DNA of 64,000 bases from Vulcanisaeta distributa JCM 11217 (lineage in GTDB: Archaea > Thermoproteota > Thermoprotei > Thermoproteales > Thermocladiaceae): NCBI RefSeq assembly GCF_001316005.1, contig NZ_BBBJ01000005.1, positions 62,001 through 126,000 of the forward strand, written 5' to 3'. A program made the position numbers and the translations under genes. The notes below the pieces were generated by a model. The model saw only the letters and a program-made list of their open reading frames with translations, did not search any database and had not been told where the DNA came from. Of this stretch, positions 8,266 through 18,537 are shown one piece after another (the first letter of the stretch is position 1; each line of letters starts with the position of its first letter).

Positions 8266-9580
8266 GTGGTTGATGTCGTGATAATCGGCGCAGGGCATAA
8301 TGGATTAGTGGCAAGTATAGTCCTGGCCAGGGCTGGGCTCGACGTACTCGCTCTGGATCATGTGACTTGGCCTGGTGGTTTGGCTGGTTATCACGTTGTT
8401 GGCGGTGTTGAGGTGCCCATAGGGGGCCTACGTACTTGGCCTAATACCCAGCGACTTAATGAACGAGTTAGGAATAAACGTTGACCAGTACAAGCCGGAA
8501 CCTATAGCAGTTTACGTAAAAGACGGTGAATTGGTTAGGTGGTGGAGAGGTTTTGAGGATAGGGTTCGTGAGTTCAATAGGTGGGGCCTTGGCGATGACC
8601 TAAGGGCTATGTGGGGTAAGATCGTGAGTTTCCATAGGGCATTACGCAAGTACATGTATAGGTTGGACCCGCCAAGTAAGGACGAATTACTCAATGACCC
8701 AGTGCTGAGTGAGTTCATTAGGTTGAGGGGGGGTTGGGAGTTCCTTAGCCAATACCTGCCCAGGGAGTTTTGGGATATGTTCATATTCGAGCCTTACCTA
8801 GACCAGCCAGCCTTCATGGTTGGTTATTACAACCCCGACACTGATTGGTGGTTCCCTGCCAAGGGTGGTGAGGTTGGTATGCAGGTCTTTGCGCGTGAAC
8901 TATACAATGCCGCCCTGAGGGCCGGTGCTAAGGTGGTGCTTGGCCTGGGCGTTAAGAAGATAATCGTTGATGGTGGGAGGGTCAGGGGGGGAGTGCTCAC
9001 TGATGATGGGAGGAGTATTGAGCGAGAGCCGTGTTATCCACGGCAAGCCCAATAAATACATTGATTAACCTAGTTGGTGAGGAGTACTTCGATAAGTCGG
9101 TGATCGATAGGCTGAGAGGCGTACCCCCTGGGTGGTGCGTCTAGGTTGGTCATTGTTAGTAATGAACCAATTAAGTTGAGGGGGGGTGAGTTAAATAATT
9201 ACAGGGACTCAATCCTACAATTACCCTTTGGCGAAACAGTGGTTCATGGTAATTATCTAATAGTCACGGGTCTACCAACTAAAGATGAGCTCGGTGAGTA
9301 CGTCGACATTGACTGGTCGAGCATTAAGGCCTTTGAATTAATAACGCCGAGTGATTACGAATCAATATTTAGGTTGGCCGGTGGAAACCTCAACCACTTA
9401 CCAATGACGGAGGATTACATGTTTAATAATAGGCCTGTACCTGGTTGGGGCTACTCAACGCCGATAAGGGGCCTTTACCTGGGTGGTGCAGGTACATGGC
9501 CTGGTGGACAGGTGACTGGAGTGCCTGGTTACAACGCGGCGAGGAAAGTACTCAGTGATTGGGGGGGTTCGCTGAGGTGA
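8266..9580 (+). CDS. Phytoene dehydrogenase-like FAD oxidoreductase (frameshifted)
   Basis: N-terminal FAD motif VIIGAGHNGLVASIVLARAG and C-terminal PIRGLYLGGAGTWPGGQVTG mark the phytoene desaturase/amine-oxidase-like flavoproteins of the NAD(P)/FAD-dependent oxidoreductase group. The substrate is unknown. Three indels break it as assembled: G5 at 8422-8426 (four G restores PIGAYVLGLIPSDLMNEL), loss of a G near 9022 (GAGGCG expected), and C5 at 9124-9128 (four C restores VPLGGASRLVIVS). The restored length is about 440 residues, normal for the family. The start is GTG at 8266. It overlaps or nearly touches the pth2 gene, suggesting one transcript. Confidence 0.7.
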
Positions 9581-9586
9581 CCGCCG

Positions 9587-9955
9587 GTGTATAAGCAGGT
9601 TATTGTGGTTAGGGCTGACCTTGGGATGTCCTGTGGTAAGACGGCCGCCCAGGTGGCTCATGGCGCTGTTGGGGGGGCTGTGCTTAGAGTTCTTGAGGAT
9701 GGTAAGAGGGATTGGCTCGAGTGGTTTAGGGCTTGGGAGTCCTCTGGGCAAAAGAAGGTTGTTTTGGTTGTTAACTCGCTGGATGAATTGCTTAGGCTTA
9801 AGGAGAAGGCGGAGAAACTGGGCTTGCCGACATTCCTCGTGGAGGATGCCGGTCTCACGGAGTTACCGCCGGGCACGATCACCGTACTTGCGATAGGGCC
9901 TGGACCTGAGGATTTAATTAATAAGGTCACCGGCTCGCTGAAGTTGTTAAGGTGA
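9587..9955 (+). CDS. pth2: Peptidyl-tRNA hydrolase, archaeal type (Pth2)
   Basis: Releases amino acids or peptides from stalled peptidyl-tRNA. The 122 residues match Pth2. Conserved N terminus [20 protein letters not shown] followed by VAHGA, the [20 protein letters not shown] segment and the terminal AIGPGP. A G7 run (9671-9677) gives AVGGAV where relatives have one residue fewer. The start is GTG at 9587. The gene lies in a run of same-strand genes with the flavoprotein before it and a methyltransferase four bases after it. Confidence 0.9.
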   Translation: MYKQVIVVRADLGMSCGKTAAQVAHGAVGGAVLRVLEDGKRDWLEWFRAWESSGQKKVVLVVNSLDELLRLKEKAEKLGLPTFLVEDAGLTELPPGTITVLAIGPGPEDLINKVTGSLKLLR

Positions 9956-9959
9956 TTGT

Positions 9960-10649
9960 GTGAGTTTGTCTCGATTCTTTAAAGACGTTATGAACAAAGT
10001 CTTCGTATACTCAAACTATGAATTGGTGAATACAGTCATCACATTATTTCAATTAAGGAGACTCAGGTACTGGGCCTTTCGAGAGATAGTCTCATCAATA
10101 GGCGATTGCGACGGTTATCTTCTCGATCTTGGCGCTGGGGATGGCTCAATGACTAGGTTCGTAATACACAACGGCCTGAGACATAGGCCAGTAATACTGC
10201 TTGACCCGGCGATCAATGGTCTTAAGTTAGTGGGTGACCAATACTCTGATATTATTGATAAGGTTGTTGGCGTTGGTGAGTACCTGCCGATCAGGCATGG
10301 GTCGATATGTGCTGTCTATACGTCATTCGCACTGAGGCAATTCGGCAATAAGTCAATGGCATTGCTTGAGGTGCGTAGGATCCTCAGGAGGGGGGGTGGT
10401 TCATTCATAGTCCTCGAGTTTTGGAGACCCGACAATCCACTAACATACGCCATCCTACTATTTTACCTAGTACTTGTGCTACCGCTCTTAGTATCAATAG
10501 TGGCGCCAAGGGAGGTTTGGGATTACGCCACGATGAGAATTACGGTTAGGGGGGGCATTGGAGGTATTTCGTGGCTAAGAAGGCTAATTGGGGGGGAGTT
10601 AGTTGGTAACGTTGTGCTTCATCGAACGTACCTAGAATATTCCTATTAA
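9960..10649 (+). CDS. Class I SAM-dependent methyltransferase (UbiE-like)
   Basis: The 229 residues include SAM motif I LLDLGAGDGSMT (about residues 53-64), the acidic end of strand 2 in LLDPAING, and post-motif strands YLPIRHGSICAVYTSFAL and RRILRRGGGSFIVLEF, the pattern of the UbiE/MenG quinone methyltransferases. A hydrophobic stretch at about 155-180 is unusual and may bind membrane or lipid. In this operon with a phytoene-dehydrogenase-like enzyme, an isoprenoid or quinone substrate is possible, but this is inference. Three G7 runs fall in it. Confidence 0.65.
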   Translation: MSLSRFFKDVMNKVFVYSNYELVNTVITLFQLRRLRYWAFREIVSSIGDCDGYLLDLGAGDGSMTRFVIHNGLRHRPVILLDPAINGLKLVGDQYSDIIDKVVGVGEYLPIRHGSICAVYTSFALRQFGNKSMALLEVRRILRRGGGSFIVLEFWRPDNPLTYAILLFYLVLVLPLLVSIVAPREVWDYATMRITVRGGIGGISWLRRLIGGELVGNVVLHRTYLEYSY

Positions 10650-10671
10650 TAAGGGCCGTGAAGACTTGATT

Positions 10672-12470
10672 TTAGGGAAGTATCTTAAGCCTAGCCAACG
10701 TATCCTGCCTAGGCCTCCCAACCTCATCATAACCCCCCCTCAATTCATAATACTTCCTGACCATGAACGACCACTCCTCCTCAGTAACCACGTACTGCCT
10801 GCCCTCATACTCAACGGGCTCCCTCAACCACCTTGGCGGTAACCTATCCTGCTCAATCGTGGTACCATTCATGTACCTATGAAGCACAATAATCCTCTGG
10901 GCAGCCTCCCTCAACTCATCAACCGTGTAGTTAAAGCCCGTCACGGCTTTCATGACGTCCCTAATGACGTCCCACGTATATATCGCCCTACCGAACTTAC
11001 AAAGAAGCATTGAATCGTATAAGGCATTCCTCTCCTCAATATCCATTACAGCCCTAACCTTCTCCTCGCCAGTGGCGAACCTACCACCCGCCTGACCGGC
11101 GATATCGACAGCATAAGCACTAGACCAGAGATGATCAGCGCCTCTCTCGGCAATTGCATTATTGAGTATCATGCCCTTAAGCGTCCTTGGGTCATAGGCG
11201 GCCGGCTCAAGGCCCTTAACATGAATAGCCAAATCCTGAACACCCAATTTCTCGGCAATGGCTTAGTGCCCAATGCTGCTAGCTCACCAAGCCCACGCCT
11301 ATAGGCAGTGTCAATTATTAGGCGCCTAATACCCTCATAATCACCCCCCCCACCTCGGCGCACCCTTAACAATGCCCTTCTCCCCCCCAAGGTATATTAG
11401 GAACGCTATTGTGTTTCCAAGGCTTATCGTATCGAAACCAAGCCTATCGGCGAGCTCAGCAAGGTCAATGAGCCTCTGTGGGTCATGAACACCCGTTAGA
11501 CCTCCAAGGGCCATTGTTGTCTCATACTCAAGGTCATACTCACCATTGCTTGATCTAACGACTTTATGGCAAGCCACTGGGCAGTATAGGCAGGCGCCAT
11601 GCTTAATGAAGTACCTTGCTTTAGCACCTTCTCCCACGATATGTCCTCCCAATTAGGCATAACAACCCTGGTCCAGTAAATTGATGGGAAGAACCCCCCC
11701 ATGCCATTGCCAGTGTCTATAAGCCTTACAGTGCCGCCCTGCCTATACGGTATCATGCCGGGATTCGTGACGGCTTGCCTACCTAGGTTCCTAACCAAGT
11801 CCTGGTAGGCCTTATCATCAGCACATCCACGGCCTTGCTAACGGGTATGAAGGTTATGGCCTTCACGCCCTTACTACCCATGACAGCCCCCCCAGCCCCC
11901 CCAGTACGTCCAAACTGCCTCCATTCCTCATGGCCAATGCACGCATATGGCACCTTATTCTCACCGGCAGGCCCTATCGTTAAGACCGCCGAATCCCTAA
12001 ACTCCCTTTTAATGGCATGCTCGGTCTCCACCGTGTCCATGCCCCCCATAACTCCCTCGCATCTCTAAATTCAACCTTACCATCACTAATCACTAAATGA
12101 ACAGGCCTTGGGCTTACGCCGGTAATTACTACGGCATCAACACCGGCATACTTCATGTATGCGCCGAGTGTCCCACCAACGGTTGAGTAGCTCCACCTAT
12201 TCGTGAGCGGTGACTTAAATATGGCAGCGGCCCTGGTTGCCAATGGCATTCTCGTCCCACCTAGAGGCCCTGTGGCTATTATCAACGGATTTTCAGGGCC
12301 ATACGGATCAACACTGTTAAGGTTCAGGTTCAAATCAAAAATCATCTTTAGCCCCCCCAACCCCCCCTGCCTCCTATGAATAGCTTAGCCACATTTTCAT
12401 TAATGCCCTCGGCCCTCACCTCGTTACGGCTTAAATTAATCCAGAGTATTCTACCTGCATAACCATGCAT
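10672..12470 (-). CDS. aor: Tungsten aldehyde:ferredoxin oxidoreductase (frameshifted)
   Basis: Oxidises aldehydes to acids with ferredoxin as acceptor, using a tungstopterin and one 4Fe-4S cluster. The real start is the ATG at 12468-12470 (MHGYAGRILWINLSRNEV). Domain 1 continues through GGRG and PLIIATGPLGGTRMP, GRTGGAGGAVMGSKG, and the cluster ligands CLYCPVACH; the C-terminal part runs to 10672. Total about 600 codons, as in the family. Breaks as assembled: second C7 at 12352-12358 (five needed), C6 at 12042-12047 (four restores ELWGMDTVETEHA), a lost G near 11822, one near 11615, C8 at 11344-11351 and a lost G near 11260 (AAGGCC expected). All could be sequence errors. Confidence 0.8.
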
Positions 12471-12546
12471 ATTGACATGCCTCACTTAATAACTGATTAA
12501 TAAGGGCTTACTCAAACATGTTAATCCCGGTACTCATTTAAAATCA

Positions 12547-13353
12547 GTGCCCCCCCTTAGCAATAGGTTTGTGGAGAGGACATACTCAGGCGGTGGTTGG
12601 TTGGTAAGGATTAACGATGGCGTTGCTGAGGTCATAATAAATAGGCCGCCACTGAACCTGATAACGCTTGAGATGAGGAGGGACCTGGGCAGGATAATAA
12701 ATGAGTTGGAGCAGGACGGTAACGTGAGGGTCGTGATTTTCGAGGGCAGTGGTGATAGGGCATTTAGTGCAGGTGGTGATGTTACGGAATTCCTAAACAC
12801 CACACCCACCGAATTAATTGATTGGGGTAGGACAATAGAGGCTGTGGAGAATCTCAGCAAGCCAACGATAGCCCTCCTCAGGGGCTACGTACTTGGAGCA
12901 GGCACTGAATTAGCCCTCGCCTGCGACATTAGAATAGGCACGCCAGACGTGGAAATAGGGCTTCCTGAGATAAGGCTTGGCATGGTGCCAGCGAGTGGTG
13001 GACTAACAAGGATTGTTAAGGCGCTCGGGGGGGCTCTGCGCGCGAGGTATTACCTGCTCCTTGGCAGGAGGATTAAGGCGGAGGAGGCGTTGCAGCTTGG
13101 CTTAGTCCATGAGGTTGTGGATCCTGCCAAGATTCATGATAGGGTTATGGAGATAGCCAGGGACTTAATGTCACTGTCACCACTTGCGATTAAGGCATTG
13201 AAGGAGGCCATTAGGCTAATCCAAGACTCGCCAATGGATGTCGGTTTCGACATTGAGAGGAAGACCTTCGCGTTACTGCGATATAGCCAGGACTTCCAGG
13301 AAGGCATTAGGGCGTTTAAGGAGAAGAGACAACCCAAGTTCCAGGGCCTATAA
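12547..13353 (+). CDS. Enoyl-CoA hydratase/isomerase (crotonase family)
   Basis: The 268-residue crotonase fold binds acyl-CoA. Oxyanion-hole segments are AFSAGGDVTEF and the helix YVLGAGTELALACD; the two hydratase glutamates correspond to the E of GTEL and the E of LPEIRLG, both present, so hydration of an enoyl-CoA is likely. C-terminal KEKRQPKFQG is typical. The exact pathway is unknown; beta-oxidation or an autotrophic CoA cycle are possible. The start is GTG at 12547, preceded by a C7 run, and a G7 run (13027-13033) gives LGGALRAR. It is divergent from the aldehyde oxidoreductase. Confidence 0.85.
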   Translation: MPPLSNRFVERTYSGGGWLVRINDGVAEVIINRPPLNLITLEMRRDLGRIINELEQDGNVRVVIFEGSGDRAFSAGGDVTEFLNTTPTELIDWGRTIEAVENLSKPTIALLRGYVLGAGTELALACDIRIGTPDVEIGLPEIRLGMVPASGGLTRIVKALGGALRARYYLLLGRRIKAEEALQLGLVHEVVDPAKIHDRVMEIARDLMSLSPLAIKALKEAIRLIQDSPMDVGFDIERKTFALLRYSQDFQEGIRAFKEKRQPKFQGL

Positions 13354-13392
13354 TGCGGCGAAAGATTATTAAATCAATGTTAATATTGACTA

Positions 13393-13447
13393 ACTACCAC
13401 ACAGAGACCCGACGAACGGGCCGATGAAGGTCGTGGGTTACCCCCCC
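13393..13447 (+). other. GC-rich structured intergenic segment, possible small RNA
   Basis: Between an AT-rich promoter-like stretch (TTATTAAATC near 13366 and GTTAATATTG near 13380) and the convergent gene at 13748 lies a GC-rich patch with a perfect CCCG-ACGAA-CGGG hairpin, then CGATGAAGG and a C7 run (13441-13447). It has the look of a small RNA gene with its own promoter, but no complete C/D or H/ACA box set could be assigned. Confidence 0.25.
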
Positions 13448-13466
13448 GGCCATATTTCATCCTTAC

Positions 13467-13748
13467 TCACTTTAAATAATTATCAAGGTCTTTAATTACG
13501 AGCCTTAAATCACTCGTAATCTCATAAGCAATTCTTCTCACCTCACCATTGCTGATTAGGTATATTTGCGGTATCCTCACCAAGCCATTATCAATACCAT
13601 ACTTAATTATTAACTGCAGGGCATCGGGGCTTCCATAATCCCTCATTTCACAGCTAATGCCAGCTTTAATGAACTGCGAGCATAGGGTGGTTAATTGATC
13701 CTTGAAGTAATCCCAATCGGCCGTTACTATGACTATCTTCTTTGGCAT
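13467..13748 (-). CDS. Small thioredoxin-fold-like protein, unknown
   Basis: A 93-residue protein starting KKIVIVTADWDYFKDQLTTL and containing RIPQIYLISNGEVRRI. Strand-helix pattern, a Pro before a strand and a gene length near 90 residues suggest a thioredoxin or glutaredoxin fold, but there is no CxxC; single cysteines occur in TLCSQF and ISCEM. Function unknown. It is convergent with the enoyl-CoA hydratase and divergent from the P1 ribosomal gene. Confidence 0.45.
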   Translation of the reverse strand: MPKKIVIVTADWDYFKDQLTTLCSQFIKAGISCEMRDYGSPDALQLIIKYGIDNGLVRIPQIYLISNGEVRRIAYEITSDLRLVIKDLDNYLK

Positions 13749-13802
13749 CTATGACTTATTGAATCAAGTAATGTTTTTAAAGTGGTCTTCAATTGACATG
13801 TC

Positions 13803-13810
13803 GAGGAGGT
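13803..13810 (+). promoter_or_regulatory. Strong ribosome binding site for ribosomal P1
   Basis: GAGGAGGT directly precedes the ATG at 13811 by no spacer. Upstream in-frame codons exist, but the conserved family N terminus [10 protein letters not shown] begins at this ATG, so the site helps settle the start. Most other genes here look leaderless. Confidence 0.5.
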
Positions 13811-14152
13811 ATGGAGTACGTATATGCAGCATTACTATTGCACTACGGCAAACAACCCATTAATGAGGAGAATGTAATTAAGGTTCTACAGGCAGCTGGG
13901 ATACAGGTTGATGAGGTTAGGGTTAAGGCGCTCGTGGCTGCGCTGAAGGAGGTTAACATTGACGAGGCCATAAAGACGGCTGTCGCAATGCCTGTGGCCG
14001 CTGCCCCTGCGGCTGCAGCCCAGGCTGGTGGTGCTGCGGCTGGTGGTGAGCAGAAGGCTGAGGCTAAGGCTGAGGAGAAGAAGGCTGAGGAAAAGAAGGA
14101 GGGCCCGAGCGAGGAGGAGATCGCGGCTGGTCTTGCAAGTCTCTTTGGCTGA
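13811..14152 (+). CDS. rpl12: Ribosomal protein P1 (L12e, stalk protein)
   Basis: Acidic stalk protein that recruits elongation factors to the ribosome. The N-terminal dimerisation domain ([20 protein letters not shown]) is followed by an Ala-rich hinge, a Glu/Lys-rich charged segment, and the conserved factor-binding tail [14 protein letters not shown]. About 113 residues, normal. The gene has no long G runs and is intact. The neighbours are not the usual L10-L1-L11 ribosomal genes. Confidence 0.93.
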   Translation: MEYVYAALLLHYGKQPINEENVIKVLQAAGIQVDEVRVKALVAALKEVNIDEAIKTAVAMPVAAAPAAAAQAGGAAAGGEQKAEAKAEEKKAEEKKEGPSEEEIAAGLASLFG

Positions 14153-14191
14153 TTAAATTCATTGTTAAATTAAATTCATGCCCATTCAAAA

Positions 14192-15069
14192 TCACTTGAC
14201 GGTACCCTCCTCAACCTTAAATAGGTTCTTCATAGCCCTATCCCACAGGTCCCTTGGTGATTTATGGTAAATCCTTATCTTTGTGTATGGTAGTCCAGAC
14301 AGTGGTTTTGATAATTGAAACTCTATAAACCTCCTCTTCTCATTAATTACGATTTGCCTGACCTGTATTGGTGACTTGAGTAGGTACATACCATCGATAA
14401 GCATGGCATCCCTAAAGATTATCAACTCCTTAGTCACTGTGTATGGGTAGTCGGTTATTTGTACGTTCGTGGTCATGAAGGGCATCCTCATTATCCTGAA
14501 TATAACGTACATGAGTATGAAGAAGACTCCGAAGTATATGAGGTAATCAATGAAGTATGCGTAGAATAGGTTTGCCTCCTGAATCGTTGGCGTGAACCAG
14601 GGCTTTAAGTAATAACCAATGTTTATCGTGCTTGATATGTACTTGGCCAGTGTTATGAATGGTCCCGAGAGTACGTAGGTGTAGAGTAGGAGTAGCCTAT
14701 TAGGACCACCATAAGTATTATTAGATTCTTCATTTGAGACTTAACAAACCTATTCGTCTCCTGCACATACTCAGGGTCCTTCTCCATGGCCTTAATGAAG
14801 TCATCGCGCGTTAACTTCTCAATGGCTCCAGACTTCGTGGACTTCATGTACTCCTCAATCTCCCTAAACCTAACCCTGGTACTCCTAATGCCTATGGCAA
14901 TCACTATGCCAAAGAATATCACTAAATACGCAATCACTATTATCCAGGTTACAAACGTCTCATGCGCGACGTTACCCCAGGCACCAACTATGGCGAAGGC
15001 CAGTACAAACGCTATAGGCCATACATACCTAAGCACCTTATTCCAAGTACTACTTTGTTGTGAGTACAT
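14192..15069 (-). CDS. Membrane protein resembling DUF106/EMC3-TMCO1 (frameshifted)
   Basis: The N-terminal half has two membrane segments (about residues 14-34 and 38-58), a charged coiled-coil-like linker (RFREIEEYMKSTKSGAIEKL) and FVKSQMKNLIILMVVLIG entering a third segment. A one-base shift near 14690 continues the frame with LLLYTYVLSGPFITLAKYI, another membrane hairpin near 14520-14580 and a soluble C-terminal domain. TM, coiled coil and TM layout recalls archaeal DUF106 proteins of the Oxa1 superfamily, which help insert membrane proteins, but the length (about 292) is greater and the match is by layout only. Confidence 0.4.
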
Positions 15070-15160
15070 CTTGGGTCTCTAGACTTTAATGCCCATTTAA
15101 AACTTACCGAACATTGGTGGTGTGTGAGAAAAGATTTATTTCCTATATAGTTATTGCCTA

Positions 15161-15882
15161 GTGGAAATGAATGCTAATAATGAATTAGCCATCAACGTAA
15201 TATGTGATAATGAAGTGAAGGCGCCAAATGTGGAGGGGGGGGATAATTCGATATCGCTACTTGTTAATAATGAGCTAATGATTGATACATGCTCAAGCGT
15301 TGGCAAATTAATTAGTAATAGTAAGGTATTGGGTATTAACATTAAGCCTAGGTTGCTCGTCATAACGACACCGGTTAATCACCACTGGGGTGGTATTGAC
15401 GCCGTTGGTGACGTATCGGCGGTCGTAATTCCTGTTGATAATACTATGCACGGCTTTGAGCTTAGAAGTAAGCTTGAGGGGCTTGGTCTCGACGTCATTG
15501 AAGTCGGTGGTAGGGAAAGGGTCAAGCTTGGTTTTGGTGCGGTGGAGTTCATTAGGGTTGGTAACAGGAGGGTTGGTGAATTACTTATTTATTTCCCAAG
15601 CCATAAATTACTGATTAGTGGCTGTGGTTGAACCTATGGCTTATTAATGATGATGAGATAACGAGGTTTTTCAGGGAGCTCGATGTTAGGTATTTCGTGG
15701 GTGGCCTGGGAGCTACATCAATTAGTGAGTATCAGGGTGTATTATTAAGGGACATAATTAGGGGGGGCTTGAGCGGTGTTTATCCACTGCATGGCACAGG
15801 CCCTAGGCTTAGGAGGGAGTTGGTGAGTGGTTATAGGAATGTTCATGATGTCGGTACAGGCTCCATACTTAGGTTCGGGTGA
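15161..15882 (+). CDS. Metallo-beta-lactamase-fold hydrolase (frameshifted)
   Basis: The first part has TTPVNHHWGGIDAV where the fold normally has THxHxDHxGG, with several metal ligands altered. The second part ends YPLHGTGPRLRRELVSGY and VGTGSILRFG, which resembles the C-terminal HCTG region of the dihydropteroate-like MBL proteins. The two parts join if one base is restored near 15628 (GGCTGTGG then TTGAACC). Total about 240 residues. A G8 run at 15235-15242 gives EGGDNS. The stop overlaps the start of the protease gene, so they are likely co-transcribed. Confidence 0.5.
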
Positions 15883-17135
15883 TTGGCATGCAGTATCTTG
15901 GCTTATTAATCGTTATCGCCGCTTGGTTCGTAATTGTCGGGATAATATACCTGCTTAGGCGCCTCGGCATTAATGTGCCTGTTAAGGTCTACTACGGAGT
16001 ATTCATAATGCTTAAGGATGAGGAGTTAGTTAAGGAGGTGATTGCGCCGCTTGGGAATGTGCTACGTAAGGTGCCTGGTTGGTTAATAATATTACTAACC
16101 GTGGGCCTCTTCTCGGTATCTATGTTCGTAATAGTGCCAATACCACTAATAATCATGAGCATCAACGCGTGGGGGGGCCTGCCATCAATGCTTTACCTAA
16201 TGTCAAAGAACCTAGTCTTAATGATCATAGCGATGACCCATAAATTAAGCCCCCATGGAGACTGTGGAGAGGGGGGGATTCACACCACTTGCGCCGTTAA
16301 TACCCGGCGTCACCGTGTCGTTATACACGTTCATCTACATAATAGTGGCTATCGGAATTGGGATATTACTGCATGAGCTGGCGCATGGCGCAGTATCCTC
16401 GAGGTACGGAATAAGGATAAAGTCTGGAGGAGCCTTCGCCCTCCTATTCCTCGCCTTTGGAGGCTTTGTTGAGATCGACGAGGAGGAACTAAGGAATAGG
16501 AGTATTCTAGTAAGGCTCGCCGTGTACTCAAGCGGTGTATTCATGAATATAGTACTTGCTTACATAGCCGTGGCCCTCGTGGAACTCGCATTACTAAGTC
16601 CCTCATTAACGCGAAGCCTTTTGGGAACCACGATTGTCTATGTAGCGAATTCCACGGATATAGCCCTCAGAAACGGCTACATAATAACGGCGGTCAACAA
16701 TCAGCCAGTGGCTAGTATATACTCATTAATATCAATATTGAACTCAGCCGGCTCAAGTAATGTCACGTTAACCATATTTAACCCAGCAAATGGCGCCGTA
16801 TTCAATGAGGTATTGAGCACGGGCAACCTATCAATGGCGCTACTTGGTTATTCAGCCTGTACATAAGCCCGTGGGGGGGTATAGTCGTGGAGAGCAGATC
16901 ATTTTACAACCTAATGTTTTGGATATACACGCTGAACCTAACTCTGGCATTGCTCAATGCCTTCCCTGCGTATCCGCTTGATGGTGGTCAATTCCTGGAG
17001 GCGCTTCTCACGAAGGTGATTAGGGATCAGGCATTGAGGAGTAAGGTTATGATTGCAGTATCGGTGGTTCTATGGTCCCTCATAGGGCTTACGCTTTATT
17101 ATACGTTGATAACCGGCCTGTATAGGTTGATTTAG
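15879..17135 (+). CDS. Site-2 protease-like M50 intramembrane metalloprotease (frameshifted)
   Basis: The zinc motif HELAH lies in GILLHELAHGAVSSRYGIR within a membrane helix, and the third ligand motif is NAFPAYPLDGGQ near the C terminus. A PDZ-like segment (NGYIITAVNNQPVASIYSL) lies between, the layout of S2P/RseP peptidases that cut membrane-bound regulators. Four or more membrane segments flank the core. Breaks: C5 at 16250-16254 (four restores KLSPMETVERG), and one missing base near 16843 (LLWLFSLYISPWG resumes in the next frame). About 418 residues. It starts on the GTG at 15879 overlapping the previous stop. Confidence 0.8.
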
Positions 17136-17181
17136 GGAGGTGCGTGATTCTTTAATAACTGCTTAATTGGGTTAATCGGCA

Positions 17182-17689
17182 ATGAGTAACAGTAGTGCCC
17201 TGGGTAGTCGTGAGGACGTGAGGGCGAGGGTTAGGAGGGGGGGTTTATACTCGGTATTGTCATTACGGTATTATTCCTACCACTGGGTCTATCGCACTTT
17301 GGCGAGGCGTTTGCCCTGGAGCCTAGGGTTTATGGCTATGTGGTTTATAGGTCTGGGGGGGAGGTGGTTCATGTTAGTTATTTACCGCTATATCTCTATA
17401 TGTGGAGGGTTTCATCATTGCTATTCCTTGCATGGATAATCACGTACATAGCCTACATAGTAAAGCCGTCAATCGTGCTCGACTCATCGGGCATTGTTTA
17501 CGGGGGGTTTCCTACGTAATAACGCACTACATATACCTATTCACAATAGGTGCGCCGGTAATCATTTACCCACTGACCTACGTACTAATTACCGTAGGCA
17601 AACCACTCCTTTACCTTGACTGGGGCCAGGTCATCGCGCTAATAACCATTTGGAGGTACTACTCAATCCGCAGATTAATGCGGGGTTGA
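17182..17689 (+). CDS. Membrane protein, unknown (frameshifted)
   Basis: With G7 at 17237-17243 reduced to five and G6 at 17502-17507 reduced to four, a single 165-residue protein appears: a charged N terminus, one membrane helix (FILGIVITVLFLPLGL), an outer loop (FGEAFALEPRVYGYVVYRSG), a second helix (SLLFLAWIITYIAYIV) and a C-terminal pair near YVITHYIYLFTIGAPVIIYP. No family recognised. It lies between the protease and AGOG genes on the same strand. Confidence 0.45.
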
Positions 17690-17691
17690 TA

Positions 17692-18537
17692 ATGAGTGAC
17701 GTTAAGGAGAAGATAGCGGAGGTATTGCGTGAACTAGGCATAGCTGGATCAGGGGGGGTTTTGAGGAGAGGGATCCTCAGTACCTCGCCGTGGCTAGGCT
17801 ATGCGTGAATTGAAGCTCGACGTTGAAATAACGTTGAAATTAACGATACTTAACGCCTTAGTTAGCTATCAACTAACTGGTAAGGGTGAGGATCACTGGA
17901 ACTACTTCGCCAATTACTTCATTGGGAATAAACCGGTTGATTTATGCAGGGACTTCATAAATTACGTGATGAATAGTAGGTACTTGGCTCGGTATAGGGA
18001 TTCGAGGGTAAGGAGGATTCAAAATACCTGCCCGCAAATAGCCAGGTTGAGTATTAGTAATTACTTAGGTGACTTGGTATCACTCTGGAGACTACTTTCG
18101 AAAGTGACTAATACGCGTGGTGATGAGAAGACTATAGTGTTTGCTGTCAAGATGGCGTATTACGTAGGTAGGGCCTGTGGGCTTGATGTTTCCGCTCCGA
18201 TGGAGATACCAATACCCGTGGATTACAGGGTTACCGTAATAACGATATGCAGCGGTTTAATGCCGGTCATGGGAGATCTCAATAATGTGACTAGCTAGCC
18301 AGGGAATTAATGACTAAGCGTAGGGCCGAGATTCAGGGTGTGTGGAGTGAGATTGGTAAGCTCAGTGGTATACCACCACTCAATCTTGACTCTGTGGTTT
18401 GGGTGCTCGGTGGCCTATTAATTAACTCATCATTTAACATGAATAAGGCAGTTAGTGGGGTGAGGGCTTTAGGCGTGTATAATGAGAAGGTCCTTGAGCT
18501 ACTTCATTTGCTCGGTGGTCGATGCATTGATAAGTAA
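17692..18537 (+). CDS. AGOG-type 8-oxoguanine DNA glycosylase/lyase (frameshifted)
   Basis: Archaeal GO glycosylase that removes 8-oxoguanine from DNA and nicks the site. In order: MSDVKEKIAEVLRELGI, RDPQYLAVARLCV in an alternate frame, LTILNALVSYQLTGKGEDHW, LCRDFINYV, the catalytic Lys in DEKTIVFAVK, the catalytic Asp in IPIPVDYRV, and GIPPLNLDSVVWVLGG. This order matches the Pyrobaculum enzyme closely. Breaks: G7 at 17752-17758 (five fits), a lost G near 17805 (GTGGAA expected), and indels near 18290-18310. It overlaps the convergent gene by 34 bases at its 3' end. Confidence 0.82.
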
